Assembly (NCBI GenBank): GCA_027623555.1
Contig: JAQBSZ010000015.1
Coordinates: 34,932 to 98,931 of the forward strand
Reading direction: 5' to 3'
DNA: 64,000 bases
From: Pseudomonadota bacterium
GTDB lineage: Bacteria > Pseudomonadota > Gammaproteobacteria > Pseudomonadales > Pseudohongiellaceae
In this document: piece after piece, positions 18,267 through 27,465 of the stretch
Position numbering within the stretch: position 1 is the stretch's first letter
How the letters are laid out: every line of letters starts with the position of its first letter
The notes under the pieces: generated by a model
Seen by the model: the letters and a program-made list of their open reading frames with translations, nothing else
Database searches by the model: none
What the model was told of the DNA's origin: nothing
Program-made: the position numbers and the translations under genes

Positions 18267-20261
18267 ATGATCCCCGAGCTCGGGCAGTTTTCGCTAATTC
18301 TGGCGCTGTGTTTAAGTATTCTACTTGGCACCTTGCCGGTCATCGGCGCGCAGCGCAACAATGTGCTCTGGATGAGCCTGGCACGGCCGCTCAGTGCCGG
18401 GATTTTTGTTTTCCTGGGGATCAGCATTTCTATCCTGGCCTATGCATTCGCTACCGATGATTTTTCTGTGCGCATCGTCGCGGCTCAATCTAATTCTCTG
18501 CTGCCGATGCACTTTAAATTGACCGCGCTCTGGGGTGGTCATGAGGGCTCCTTTCTATTGTGGACGTTCATGTTGTCCGGGTGGATGCTGGCGGTAAGCA
18601 TTTACAGCAAAAACATGCCAGTTGAATTTGTAGCAAGAGTCTTAGGTGTGCTGGGATTCCTGTGCATTGGATATATCTTTTTCATGCTGGCCACTTCCAA
18701 TCCTTTCGACCGTATCGTGCCACTGCCACCGGCAGACGGCGCGGATCTCAACACGGCATTACAGGACTTTGCGTTTATTGTTCACCCACCGACGTTATAC
18801 ATGGGCTATGTTGGGTTCTCAGTCGTCTTTGCCTTTGCGATAGCGGCATTACTAAGTGGACGCCTGGACGCGGCCTGGGCGCGCTGGTCACGGCCATGGG
18901 CAAATGTGGCCTGGGCGATACTCACGATCGGTGTCGCCCTCGGTAGCTGGTGGGCTTATTACGAATTGGGCTGGGGAGGCTGGTGGGGATGGGATCCAGT
19001 TGAGAATCCACCGTTAATCACCTGGTTGTTCGGCACTGCCTTGATTCATTCTCTTGCGGTGACCGAGAAGCGCGGGGTATTCAAGAGCTGGACAGTTTTA
19101 CTGGCAATACTCGCTTTCTCCGGTAGCTTGTTAGGAACCTTTATTACCCGTTCCGGGCTGCTTACTTCGGTTCACGCGTTTGCCAGCGATCCTTCCCGGG
19201 GGTTTTTTATTCTGGGCATACTTGGCCTAACTGTCGGAGGTGCCTTGCTGCTATATGCCTTTCGAGCCCCGCTTATGAAGAGTGAATTTGGCTTCGACGT
19301 GGTTTCGCGAGAGATCTTCATCCTGATCAATAATGTGATACTGGTAGTCGCGGCTGCTTCCATCTTCCTTGGAACAATTTTCCCGATGGTGTATCAGGCT
19401 CTTACCAATGATCTGATCTCGATTGGTCCGCCCTATTTCAACGCTATTTTTGTGCCGCTCATGATCCTGTTAGTGCTGTTTCTTGGTGTAGGTCCGTTGA
19501 GCCGCTGGAAACGCACTTCCACGGCTTATCTTCTACAGCAACTGACCAGGGTAGCCGGTGCCAGTTTAGTCATTGGCGTGATTTTACCGCTCATTATATT
19601 GCTCGAATTTTCCTTTGCCGCCACCGTTTCAGTTGCCCTGGCTGCCTGGATAGTTCTGAGTATGGGCAAAGACCTTATGAACAAGACGGCGAACAAAGCA
19701 ACGCGGTCAAAGGGGCTGCGTTCACTATCGCTGAGCTACTATGGAATGCAGACAGCACACCTGGGAATCGCGGTCATGTTAATCGGCATCGGCTTGACCA
19801 GTTATTTCAGCAGCGAGAGAAGCGTAGTATTGGGTCCTGGTCAGAGTATCGATCTTGGTGACTACGAGTTCACATTTATAAGCAGCTCAGCGGTCCGCGG
19901 CCCGAACTTCATCGCCGATGAGGCTGAAATCACCGTGCATAAAGCAGGTGTTGAAATAGAGGTCTTGCGCCCGCAGCGGCGTGTGTATCTGGCCACTGGG
20001 ACTCCTTCCACGGAGATGGCGATTGACTCCGGCTTTTTGCGAGACCTGTTTATCACGCTAGGGGAAGAAAAAACGGGTGGAGCCTGGTCGATGACGATCT
20101 ACGTTAAACCTTTTATACGTTGGGTGTGGTTGGGTGCTCTCTTCATGGCTCTCGGCGGCATGGTAGCCGCAGGAGACAAACGCTATCGACGCTTACTAAG
20201 GCGTCGCCAGACAGAAAGAATGGCAGCAAATACTTCTGGCGCAGTACCCCTGATCTCTTGA
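18267..20261 (+). CDS. ccmF: Heme lyase subunit CcmF
   Basis: Core of the cytochrome c heme lyase that ligates heme to apocytochrome CxxCH. 664 residues with many transmembrane helices and the WWD heme-handling motif WGGWWGWDPVENPPL near residue 240. Heme-ligand His residues appear in LWGGHEGS, FIVHPPTLYMG and TSVHAFASD. It starts immediately after the ccmE stop. Length and motifs match the family. Confidence 0.97.
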   Translation: MIPELGQFSLILALCLSILLGTLPVIGAQRNNVLWMSLARPLSAGIFVFLGISISILAYAFATDDFSVRIVAAQSNSLLPMHFKLTALWGGHEGSFLLWTFMLSGWMLAVSIYSKNMPVEFVARVLGVLGFLCIGYIFFMLATSNPFDRIVPLPPADGADLNTALQDFAFIVHPPTLYMGYVGFSVVFAFAIAALLSGRLDAAWARWSRPWANVAWAILTIGVALGSWWAYYELGWGGWWGWDPVENPPLITWLFGTALIHSLAVTEKRGVFKSWTVLLAILAFSGSLLGTFITRSGLLTSVHAFASDPSRGFFILGILGLTVGGALLLYAFRAPLMKSEFGFDVVSREIFILINNVILVVAAASIFLGTIFPMVYQALTNDLISIGPPYFNAIFVPLMILLVLFLGVGPLSRWKRTSTAYLLQQLTRVAGASLVIGVILPLIILLEFSFAATVSVALAAWIVLSMGKDLMNKTANKATRSKGLRSLSLSYYGMQTAHLGIAVMLIGIGLTSYFSSERSVVLGPGQSIDLGDYEFTFISSSAVRGPNFIADEAEITVHKAGVEIEVLRPQRRVYLATGTPSTEMAIDSGFLRDLFITLGEEKTGGAWSMTIYVKPFIRWVWLGALFMALGGMVAAGDKRYRRLLRRRQTERMAANTSGAVPLIS

Positions 20262-20271
20262 TGGTGAGAAC

Positions 20272-20808
20272 ATGAGCAGACTAAAATATTTCGTACCAGT
20301 TATCGTGTTCCTGGGATTGGCAGTGGTGTTGTGGCGAGGATTGTATCTCGATCCAAAAGAGCTGCCCTCAATGCTGATTGATAAGCCGATGCCGGAATTT
20401 GCCCTGACCACAGTGGATGATGAATCGGTATCGAATGCTGACTTACCTGACCAGATATTCCTGCTGAATATCTGGGGTAGTTACTGTCTTCCCTGTTTGA
20501 TCGAACATCCCACTTTAATGAGGCTGTCCGAAGAAGGAGAGATACCGGTTGTGGGGGTAAATTATCGTGACAGAAAAGATCTTGCGCAGGACTGGCTCGT
20601 CGATAATGGCAATCCATTCTCATTCAGTATTCTTGATGAATCTGGACGCTTCGGCATCGATCTCGGAGTCTACGGGGCACCGGAGACCTACCTGGTAGAT
20701 GCCAACGGTGTCATCCGCTTTCGTCATGTGAGTGTGCTGGATGAAACCGTATGGCAAGAAGAATTCGTGCCGGCAATAGCTGAACTCAGAGCAGGATCGG
20801 GTCAGTGA
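20272..20808 (+). CDS. ccmG: Thiol:disulfide reductase CcmG/DsbE
   Basis: Membrane-tethered thioredoxin-fold protein that keeps apocytochrome cysteines reduced. 178 residues: N-terminal anchor, then a thioredoxin domain with the active site WGSYCLPCLIEHP (Cys72, Cys75) and the cis-Pro region GAPETYLVD. The active-site dipeptide LP differs from the common PT/VP type. It overlaps or abuts ccmH. Confidence 0.95.
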   Translation: MSRLKYFVPVIVFLGLAVVLWRGLYLDPKELPSMLIDKPMPEFALTTVDDESVSNADLPDQIFLLNIWGSYCLPCLIEHPTLMRLSEEGEIPVVGVNYRDRKDLAQDWLVDNGNPFSFSILDESGRFGIDLGVYGAPETYLVDANGVIRFRHVSVLDETVWQEEFVPAIAELRAGSGQ

Positions 20809-20843
20809 TTACCTTATCTTTGGGCAGCCCTCGCGAATTTTCA

Positions 20844-21314
20844 ATGAGATCCAGGCTGCTTCTCTTTGTACTACTTGCGTTGCTTGGCATACCTTCGAGT
20901 GCAGATGCACAAGTCGATACCTTCCAGTTCGATACCGAAGAGCAGCAACAACGATTCAGGCATTTGTCAGACATTTTGCGCTGTCCCATGTGTCAGAACA
21001 CCAACCTGACTGGTTCAACCGGAGGAGTTGCCGAAGACCTGCGCCGCGAGATTCACCGTATGATCATGGAAGGATTGAGCGATGCAGATATTGAGCAGTT
21101 TATGTTTGACCGCTACGGAGATTTTATCTTTTATCGGCCGAGACTCACGGCAGAGACCCTTCTGCTCTGGTTTGGTCCGCTGATATTTCTCTTTATTGGC
21201 GGTATTGTTGCGTACGGGATAGTGCGACGAGCCACGCCAATGAGTGATGCCGGAGTTCCCCTCGATAAATCCCAGCAGGAACGACTCGAAAAGCTACTAG
21301 AAAATAAGCGGTAA
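20844..21314 (+). CDS. ccmH: Cytochrome c biogenesis protein CcmH (short form)
   Basis: Thiol-redox protein that presents reduced apocytochrome to CcmF. From ATG 20844 it has a signal peptide (MRSRLLLFVLLALLG), the redox motif LRCPMCQ (Cys47, Cys50), and a C-terminal transmembrane helix. A GTG at 20805 that overlaps the ccmG stop would add 13 residues; the ATG gives the cleaner signal peptide but has no clear ribosome site, so the start is not settled. It is the short form, complemented by the separate ccmI downstream. Confidence 0.92.
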   Translation: MRSRLLLFVLLALLGIPSSADAQVDTFQFDTEEQQQRFRHLSDILRCPMCQNTNLTGSTGGVAEDLRREIHRMIMEGLSDADIEQFMFDRYGDFIFYRPRLTAETLLLWFGPLIFLFIGGIVAYGIVRRATPMSDAGVPLDKSQQERLEKLLENKR

Positions 21315-21343
21315 CCCCTCTACTTTACAAATAGGATTTCATC

Positions 21344-22636
21344 TTGTTCTGGCTGTTTACAGTACTACTTTTTATTCTTGCCATAGCATTTTTGCTGGTT
21401 CCACTCTGGTTGCGCAGCAGCAATACAGAGTTTGCCTCGGAAAAACTGCGCGAGGCGGAGAACATTGCGCTGTTTCAGGAGCGTAACGATGAACTGGAAG
21501 TCGAGCTAGCCGCGGGCAATATCGACCAGGCTCAATTTGACAGCCTGATGCTCGAACTGCAACTAAGTCTGCTGGCAGATGTGTCAGCAGAGCCGCCGGC
21601 ATCCGAGGGGCAACCCAGGCAAGCTAAGAGCGCCAGGAAAACCAGGCACAAGACCAGCAAGCCCCAGATCGCTACTCCGAAGATCCGGGATCCAGGATTC
21701 ATGGTGCCAGTGGTGTTGTGTATGTTGTTGCCACTGGCTGCTTATAGTCTGTATAACCAGTGGGGCTATATCGATGATGTAGAGTTGATGGGCTTGTTCC
21801 AGCGCACGGTCGACAATGTGGACGATCCTGGAGAGGCACAAGACCTGATTGTGAGTCTCGGGGAAGTTGTCCAGGAAAACGAAGAGATGCCGTGGCCCTG
21901 GTATTTCCTCGCCGAAAACCTTGCCAACATTGGCTTGTTCAACGAGGCAGAGATTGCCTACCAGAGATCGGCTGACCTGCTCGATGATGTCCCCGAGAAG
22001 GCATTGATACTGGGCAGGGTGGCCCTGGCGAAGTACATCAATGCAGGCCTGGAATTTACCCCGGAGATTCTTGAAGTAATAGCCCAGGCGCGCGCAATCA
22101 ATCCAAATGAAATTTCCTTATTGCAATTGTTAGCCTCGGATGCGGCAGAGCGAGAAGATTACTCGGCAGCGATCGAATATTGGCGACTCCTTATTCAAGC
22201 CAGTCCAAATTCAGAACAAGCTCAGACCCTGAGAGTAAACATTGCCGCCGCCCAACAACTGCTGGCACAACAGAGTCCGGCGGCGGCGGATTCTCCTGTA
22301 ATCACGCTCAATCTAGCTCTCGCTGACGGTCTGGAACTCAATGGTGAACTGAGAGTGTTTGTTGCGGCACGTAATGCAAATAGAGAAGGCATGCCTCCGC
22401 TTGCTGCTGTTGTTTTAATCGTTGCAGAGCTGCCAGCGACGATTCGCCTGGACAATTCTTCCGCCGTTGGCCCGTTTAACCTGTCATCAGCAGAATCGGT
22501 TTATGTATCCGCTCTGGTGTCTAATGCCGGTGTGGCGTCACCGCAGTCTGGTGACTACCGGGTAGTTTCAGAAAGCTTTGCGCTCAACAGCGCGATGGCA
22601 CCGATCGATCTCGTAATTACTGAGCAAGTTCCGTAA
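21344..22636 (+). CDS. ccmI: Cytochrome c maturation scaffold CcmI (TPR protein)
   Basis: Apocytochrome-binding scaffold of the heme lyase. 430 residues from TTG 21344, which follows an AGGA ribosome site. It has an N-terminal anchor (FWLFTVLLFILAIAFLLVPL), a leucine-zipper-like cytoplasmic segment (LQERNDELE-type), a second membrane helix near residue 130, then periplasmic TPR repeats (WPWYFLAENLANIGLFNEAE and on) and a C-terminal beta-rich domain. It closes the ccm operon. Confidence 0.9.
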   Translation: MFWLFTVLLFILAIAFLLVPLWLRSSNTEFASEKLREAENIALFQERNDELEVELAAGNIDQAQFDSLMLELQLSLLADVSAEPPASEGQPRQAKSARKTRHKTSKPQIATPKIRDPGFMVPVVLCMLLPLAAYSLYNQWGYIDDVELMGLFQRTVDNVDDPGEAQDLIVSLGEVVQENEEMPWPWYFLAENLANIGLFNEAEIAYQRSADLLDDVPEKALILGRVALAKYINAGLEFTPEILEVIAQARAINPNEISLLQLLASDAAEREDYSAAIEYWRLLIQASPNSEQAQTLRVNIAAAQQLLAQQSPAAADSPVITLNLALADGLELNGELRVFVAARNANREGMPPLAAVVLIVAELPATIRLDNSSAVGPFNLSSAESVYVSALVSNAGVASPQSGDYRVVSESFALNSAMAPIDLVITEQVP

Positions 22637-22677
22637 AAATATATTTCTCCAATCCTGTCACTTGCCCGGGACAGTCG

Positions 22678-23301
22678 ATGTACTGGACAGAATTTCTAAC
22701 CATTGCCATTGCGCATTTATTTGCGGTCGCTTCTCCTGGGCCGGATTTTGCCGTTGTCACTCGACAATCTGTGACAGGTGGCACCACAGCGGGGCTGTGG
22801 ACAAGTTTTGGCGTTGGTACGGGAATATTTTTACACGTCGGCTACTGTATCCTCGGTGTAGCGCTTGTTATTTCTCAGTTTCCCGCTCTGTTCGAGGGAT
22901 TGAAATACGTGGCGGCAGCCTACCTGCTGTACCTTGGCGTGCAGTCGATAAGGAAAACCCTGCGAGCTGCGGACCAGTCCGCCACAGCAGTCGTGGATGT
23001 TAGCGTGCAACCGGGCAGAGCATTCGTGCTTGGGTTTCTCACCAACGGATTGAACCCCAAGGCCACGCTTTTTTTTCTCGCGCTCTTTACAGTGGTCATC
23101 GATGCGAGTACACCATTGGCGATACAGCTTGTCTATGGGGTATACCTGGCCATCGCCACCTTTGCCTGGTTTGCCATGCTGTCCAGCATCCTCGGGCGGC
23201 GCCGCGTGCGTGACTGGATTCTAAAGGCCGGAGTCTGGTTTGAAAGAGCGATGGGTATTATCTTGATTTTGCTTGCCGTGCAGATCGCTGTGAACACCTG
23301 A
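22678..23301 (+). CDS. LysE/RhtB-family amino-acid exporter
   Basis: Inner-membrane exporter, likely of an amino acid such as threonine or homoserine lactone; the substrate cannot be read from sequence. 207 residues with six hydrophobic helices and the family motif VASPGPDFAVVTRQSVTGG at residues 16-34, plus GLNPKATLFFLALF in helix 4. It follows ccmI after about 40 bases on the same strand but has no functional link to it. Confidence 0.9.
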   Translation: MYWTEFLTIAIAHLFAVASPGPDFAVVTRQSVTGGTTAGLWTSFGVGTGIFLHVGYCILGVALVISQFPALFEGLKYVAAAYLLYLGVQSIRKTLRAADQSATAVVDVSVQPGRAFVLGFLTNGLNPKATLFFLALFTVVIDASTPLAIQLVYGVYLAIATFAWFAMLSSILGRRRVRDWILKAGVWFERAMGIILILLAVQIAVNT

Positions 23302-23404
23302 CGCTGCAGTCTGAACGAGAAATTCATGCGGCTGCAGTGTGTATCAAAGCCGGCAATTACGCTATAGTTATGCCCTAACTAGTTGAAGGTGCGGTAGAAA
23401 ACCG

Positions 23405-24436
23405 ATGAATTCACCCCTCAAATCGCCATTGAAGTCGACCGCACAAACACCAGAGTTGGTGGATAAGTTCGGACGCCGGGTCGATTACATACGGCTGTCT
23501 GTGACAGATCGCTGCGATTTCCGCTGTGTCTACTGCATGACCGAAGAGATGACCTTTCTCCCGCGCAACCAGATACTCTCACTGGAAGAGCTGCTCCAGG
23601 TTGCCAGGGCATTTACCGAACTCGGTGTTAAAAAGATTCGACTTACCGGTGGTGAGCCGTTAGTGCGCGGCGATATTCTCTCACTCATACAGAACATTGG
23701 ACAGCTACCCGGCCTGGAAGAGCTGCTCTTAACCACCAATGGAGCGCAACTGGGCAAGTACGCTGCACCCCTCAGAGCTGCCGGCGTCAACCGGGTAAAC
23801 ATCAGCATCGATAGCCTGGATGCGGAGCGATTCAAACGCATCTCCCGGGTTGGCAAGCTAGAGAGTGTACTGGCAGGAATCGAGGCGGCCAGAGAAGCAG
23901 GATTCGACCGGATTAGACTTAATTCGGTCATCTTGCGTGGTTACAACGAAGACGAAGTGTTGAAATTGACAGACTTTGCAATCGAGCGCGGCATCGACAT
24001 TGCGTTTATTGAAGAAATGCCCCTCGGGGAGGCTTCCGACCACAATCGCGAGGACACAACCTGCAGTAACGATTGGGTCAGGAGTGTGATCGAGGAAAAA
24101 TACGAATTAATCAACAGCACCGAAAAGACCGCAGGTCCATCCCGTTACGTACAGATTCCCGGGCAGCAGAGTCGCATCGGATTTATTTCTCCTGTCACCC
24201 ATAATTTTTGCGAAGATTGCAATCGTGTAAGGGTGACTGTCGAAGGGCGTCTGTTGCTATGCCTGGGCAATGAACATTCCGTGGATTTACGAGCAATTCT
24301 GCGCGATGAAAATTGCGATCATGAAGATCTGAAGCAGGCCATCATCGCCGCCATGGATCTCAAACCCGAGCGCCACTACTTCTACGACCGCGATCATGCC
24401 CAGCCCGTTAGACTGATGAATATGACCGGGGGGTAA
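23405..24436 (+). CDS. moaA: GTP 3',8-cyclase (molybdenum cofactor synthesis)
   Basis: Radical-SAM enzyme that starts molybdopterin synthesis from GTP. 343 residues. The SAM-cluster motif CDFRCVYCM is near residue 38 and the C-terminal substrate cluster uses [10 protein letters not shown] and a later Cys in LLCLG. The expected C-terminal GG tail is visible at the very end (MTGG), as in E. coli MoaA where it is needed for activity. moaB follows after two bases. moaC, moaD and moaE are not in the window. Confidence 0.97.
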   Translation: MNSPLKSPLKSTAQTPELVDKFGRRVDYIRLSVTDRCDFRCVYCMTEEMTFLPRNQILSLEELLQVARAFTELGVKKIRLTGGEPLVRGDILSLIQNIGQLPGLEELLLTTNGAQLGKYAAPLRAAGVNRVNISIDSLDAERFKRISRVGKLESVLAGIEAAREAGFDRIRLNSVILRGYNEDEVLKLTDFAIERGIDIAFIEEMPLGEASDHNREDTTCSNDWVRSVIEEKYELINSTEKTAGPSRYVQIPGQQSRIGFISPVTHNFCEDCNRVRVTVEGRLLLCLGNEHSVDLRAILRDENCDHEDLKQAIIAAMDLKPERHYFYDRDHAQPVRLMNMTGG

Positions 24437-24438
24437 AC

Positions 24439-24957
24439 TTGAGTCCCGGAATTGCCCTCACTATTGCTGTGGTTACGGTATCGGACACCCGGACTGAAGA
24501 AACTGACAAGTCCGGTATCGTCCTGGTCGATTGTTTACAGGATGCAGGACATCACCTGCATTCCAAGCAGATTGTCAAAGATGATATCTATGCGCTGCGC
24601 GCTCTCGTATCCACCCACATTGCCGATCCCACAGTCCAGGTTGTATTGATGACCGGCGGCACTGGGTTCACTGCTCGGGATAACACGCAGCAGGCCATTA
24701 GCCCGCTGTTCGATCTCGATATTGAAGGATTTGGCGAGTTGTTTCGACAACTCTCCTTCGAGGAAATTGGTACTTCGACTGTACAATCACGTGCCTTCGC
24801 CGGTCTTGCCAATAGCACCATTGTATTCTGCGTCCCTGGATCACCAGGTGCCTGTCGTACCGCCTGGCACAGGATTATCGCCGAGCAGCTGAATAGCAAT
24901 CATAAGCCATGTAACTTCGTCGACAAGCTCAATGTCGACCATCCTGCCCACAGCTAG
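24439..24957 (+). CDS. moaB: Molybdopterin adenylyltransferase-like protein MoaB
   Basis: Member of the MoaB/MogA family, which adenylates molybdopterin before metal insertion. 172 residues with TVSDTR, the conserved MTGGTGFTARD and the PGSPGACRTAW segment. It starts at TTG 24439, two bases after moaA, so the pair is a mini-operon for cofactor synthesis. MoaB and MogA are hard to separate by sequence; length and the moaA link favour MoaB. Confidence 0.92.
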   Translation: MSPGIALTIAVVTVSDTRTEETDKSGIVLVDCLQDAGHHLHSKQIVKDDIYALRALVSTHIADPTVQVVLMTGGTGFTARDNTQQAISPLFDLDIEGFGELFRQLSFEEIGTSTVQSRAFAGLANSTIVFCVPGSPGACRTAWHRIIAEQLNSNHKPCNFVDKLNVDHPAHS

Positions 24958-25119
24958 TTCAGTCAGTAAGCAATATCCGATTATTGGCAGCAGTCGATCG
25001 CCTGGTGGCGCTACTGCATTTTGCTGAAATGACCGCAAGGTCGAGTCGAGCCTGGAACGGCTGAAGAGGGTGTAGTAGTTGGAAGGATCAGGTCGAGAAG
25101 TTGTGTCCGCAGACAATGA

Positions 25120-25154
25120 AACACCAGCGCAGGATTTGTTCCCTGGCTGGTGTT
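25120..25154 (-). terminator. Hairpin, candidate terminator of the small membrane-peptide transcript
   Basis: AACACCAGC at 25120-25128 pairs with GCTGGTGTT at 25146-25154, with an inner CAGG/CCTG extension and a short loop. On the minus strand it is followed by TTTCATT, a short T-run. It lies about 60 bases past the stop of the 37-codon gene on the same strand. Confidence 0.4.
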
Positions 25155-25212
25155 AAGTTAGTGCAAAAATATTGGTTAAAGGATTTTGCATAGTGCCCCT
25201 TCTGGCGGTTGA

Positions 25213-25326
25213 TTACACGGCGGTGTAGAGAATCATTGCTGGGACGGCGAGGGCGGCTAATACCAATAACACGCTGACCAGAGTTGCTTCTACGATTGGC
25301 CGTGCTTCACTGAGAACCTTGCTCAT
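25213..25326 (-). CDS. Small single-helix membrane peptide, unknown function
   Basis: A 37-codon frame. Evidence for a real gene: ATG 25326 follows a near-perfect AAAGGAG ribosome site by seven bases; a TTGACA promoter lies upstream (25414-25442); a hairpin lies downstream (25120-25154). The product has a short charged N-terminus (MSKVLSEARPIVEA) and then one hydrophobic stretch of about 20 residues (LVSVLLVLAALAVPAMILYT) ending at the stop. I do not recognise a family. Such peptides often act as accessory subunits or regulators of membrane complexes, but nothing here names a partner. Confidence 0.6.
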   Translation of the reverse strand: MSKVLSEARPIVEATLVSVLLVLAALAVPAMILYTAV

Positions 25327-25413
25327 ATCTATCTCCTTTAAATGTTTGGGTTACAAAATGACTACTCATCACAACTGGCGCGCATGGTAACACATGATGT
25401 CCAAAAAGGTAAC

Positions 25414-25442
25414 ATTAATGTGTAAAAGGGCACACTTGTCAA
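25414..25442 (-). promoter_or_regulatory. Candidate sigma-70 promoter with GGTAAC boxes
   Basis: On the minus strand TTGACA (25437-25442), a 17-base spacer and ATTAAT (25414-25419). It would give a leader of about 80 bases to the 37-codon gene. GGTAAC/AGTAAC words flank it at 25386-25391, 25408-25413 and 25447-25452, as if an operator overlapped the promoter. Confidence 0.45.
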
Positions 25443-25763
25443 GAAAAGTAACAAATAAACAATGAAAGCTTCGGGTACTTCAATTTAATCCAGTAAATAC
25501 AGAAGGTTAGGTGATTATCCGGCATTGAAAACCCGTCAAGAAGTGCCAAACAGTGTGCCTATAAGCCTCTGAAAATAATAACTAAAAGTTCAAAGCCTCA
25601 AAAAATTCATAGAAATGTGACTCCAATCACATATGTAACCATGGGTAACAAATTAACAATGCTCGTTACATGCCGTCGGAATCATCTCGGTGAGCCTTGC
25701 TCAGCAACTGGGCAGGAAGTTTAAAGGTGCGCGACATAGCAGACGGGAAAACAGGGTTTGAAT
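25443..25763. other. AT-rich intergenic region with repeated GTAAC motifs
   Basis: No gene is visible. ATGTAAC at 25633-25639 and GTTACAT at 25665-25671 form a spaced inverted repeat with a GGTAACA copy between them (25644-25650), just before the HEM4-domain gene. Together with the copies near 25390-25450 this suggests a shared regulator site for the two divergent transcripts, by inference only. Confidence 0.4.
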
Positions 25764-26600
25764 ATGCCGAATAAGCCGCTTCTTAGCTCGTCCCTGCAAT
25801 CGCGAGTGGTCGCTCTGCCGGAAAGCCGTCAGCTCGATGTGTTGGCTGCCCTGTTTGAACGCCGTCAGGCACGAGTTATTCGCCTGCCGCTGGTGAATAT
25901 CGAGGATGCGCCAGACCAGGAGAGCATTGCACTCTGGTTGCGCCAGTTCATCGCCTCGCCACCGGATTATTTCATCATCCTGACCGGAGAAGGGCTGCGG
26001 CGCCTGGTGAGTGCGGCCAGCCGCCTGCATGTGCGGGCTGCATTTATCACGGCATTGAGCCGGGTCAGGAAAATTTGCCGCGGTCCGAAGCCGGTCAAGG
26101 CATTAAAAGAGCTGGGATTGGATGCAGAACTGCAGGCGAGCGTTCCGACTACTGAGGGAATCATCACCACACTGCAATCGTTGGATCTGCATACTAGTGA
26201 GGTCGCTGTGCAACTCTACGGCGAAGATCCAAATTTCAGACTAATGCAGTTCATTCAGGGATGCCAGGGCGTGAAATGCACAAGCGTGGCTCCGTATGTC
26301 TATGGCCCGGCGCTAGAAAATTCAGCGGTTCAACACTTTATTGAATGCCTGGCTGACAAAGAGGTCGATCTGATCGCGTTTACTAGCAAATCCCAGGTAA
26401 TCCGTCTCTTTCAGATCGCCGAGCAGACCGGATTGGTGAATGCATTGGTGACAGGGTTGAATCACTCCCACATCGGCGCAGTTGGCCCGGTGGTCAGGGC
26501 GGAACTCGAATCGCGTGGGATTGTGGTAAGTCTGATGCCGGAATCTGCCTATTTCATGAAACCCCTTGTCAGGGCGGCCGAAGCGCTATTTAGTGAGTGA
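25764..26600 (+). CDS. Uroporphyrinogen-III synthase (HEM4) domain protein
   Basis: 278 residues from ATG 25764 (a TTG six bases upstream is possible). The fold and segments such as DYFIILTGEGLRRLV, VQLYGEDPN and DLIAFTSKSQVIRLFQIAE fit the HemD/HEM4 family, which cyclises hydroxymethylbilane to uroporphyrinogen III. The family is poorly conserved, so whether this is the main HemD or a side paralogue is open; it is not next to hemC, and stand-alone HEM4 proteins also occur in nitrate/nitrite regulation. Neighbours (moaA-moaB upstream, exonuclease III downstream) do not settle it. Confidence 0.7.
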   Translation: MPNKPLLSSSLQSRVVALPESRQLDVLAALFERRQARVIRLPLVNIEDAPDQESIALWLRQFIASPPDYFIILTGEGLRRLVSAASRLHVRAAFITALSRVRKICRGPKPVKALKELGLDAELQASVPTTEGIITTLQSLDLHTSEVAVQLYGEDPNFRLMQFIQGCQGVKCTSVAPYVYGPALENSAVQHFIECLADKEVDLIAFTSKSQVIRLFQIAEQTGLVNALVTGLNHSHIGAVGPVVRAELESRGIVVSLMPESAYFMKPLVRAAEALFSE

Positions 26601-26671
26601 GCGCTGGTTTCAGCAAGATTCAGACTATAGAATTGCCCGCCTGAATAGATTGTGAGTTGGATTGCAATGCA

Positions 26672-27448
26672 ATGCGTGTAATGACATTTAACTGTAATGG
26701 AATCCGGGCCGCCGCCAGGAAAGGATTCTTTGATTGGCTTGAAACCTGCGATGTCGATGTGGTGTGTCTGCAGGAAACCAGGGCACAGATTCACCAACTC
26801 ACTGACCCTGTTTTTCAACCCAGTCAATTCAGTTGCCATTACTACGATGCTGAGAAGAAAGGGTATGCGGGCACTGCCTTGTATAGCCGTACTGAACCTG
26901 AAAAGGTCAGCAGGGGTCTGGGGTTTGAGATGGCGAACGTCGAGGGCCGTTACCTGCAGGCTGACTTTGAAGGGCTTAGCATAGCCTCCCTGTACCTTCC
27001 TTCAGGGTCGGCCGGTCCAGAGCGGCAGACGCGTAAATTTTCATTCATGGATGATTGCATGCAGCATATGAAGACACTGAGAGAGCAGGATAGGGAGTTC
27101 ATCATTTGCGCTGATTGGAATATCTGCCACAAGGAGATCGATTTAAGGAACTGGAAGGCTAATCAAAAAAATTCCGGGTTCCTGCCTGAAGAGCGTCAAT
27201 GGCTCGACGAACTTTATTATACGGTAGGCTTTGTCGATGCATTTCGAGTGGTTAATCAGGAACCAGATCAGTATTCCTGGTGGTCAAACAGAGGGCAGGC
27301 CAGGGCAAATAATGTAGGATGGCGCCTGGACTACCATGTCATTACGCCGGGATTGCAGGACAAGGTAGTTGCGGCGGAAATCTACACGGATCAAAATTTT
27401 TCGGATCACGCTCCGGTGATTTTGGAATACAATATTCAGGATTCCTAA
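26672..27448 (+). CDS. xthA: Exodeoxyribonuclease III / Crc-like
   Basis: AP endonuclease and 3'-5' exonuclease of the EEP family in base-excision repair. 258 residues from ATG 26672. Catalytic residues line up: Asn7, Glu35 (LQETRA), Tyr108, Asp148 and Asn150 (CADWNI), Asp220 (WRLDYH), Asp245-His246 (FSDHAP). Several stretches (LYSR, GRYLQADFE, FSFMDD, FLPEERQWLDE) are especially close to Pseudomonas Crc, the catabolite-repression protein, but Crc has lost catalytic residues (QDT for QET) and this protein keeps them. So enzymatic activity is expected. Confidence 0.9.
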   Translation: MRVMTFNCNGIRAAARKGFFDWLETCDVDVVCLQETRAQIHQLTDPVFQPSQFSCHYYDAEKKGYAGTALYSRTEPEKVSRGLGFEMANVEGRYLQADFEGLSIASLYLPSGSAGPERQTRKFSFMDDCMQHMKTLREQDREFIICADWNICHKEIDLRNWKANQKNSGFLPEERQWLDELYYTVGFVDAFRVVNQEPDQYSWWSNRGQARANNVGWRLDYHVITPGLQDKVVAAEIYTDQNFSDHAPVILEYNIQDS

Positions 27449-27465
27449 TATTCAACTAATTGCCT

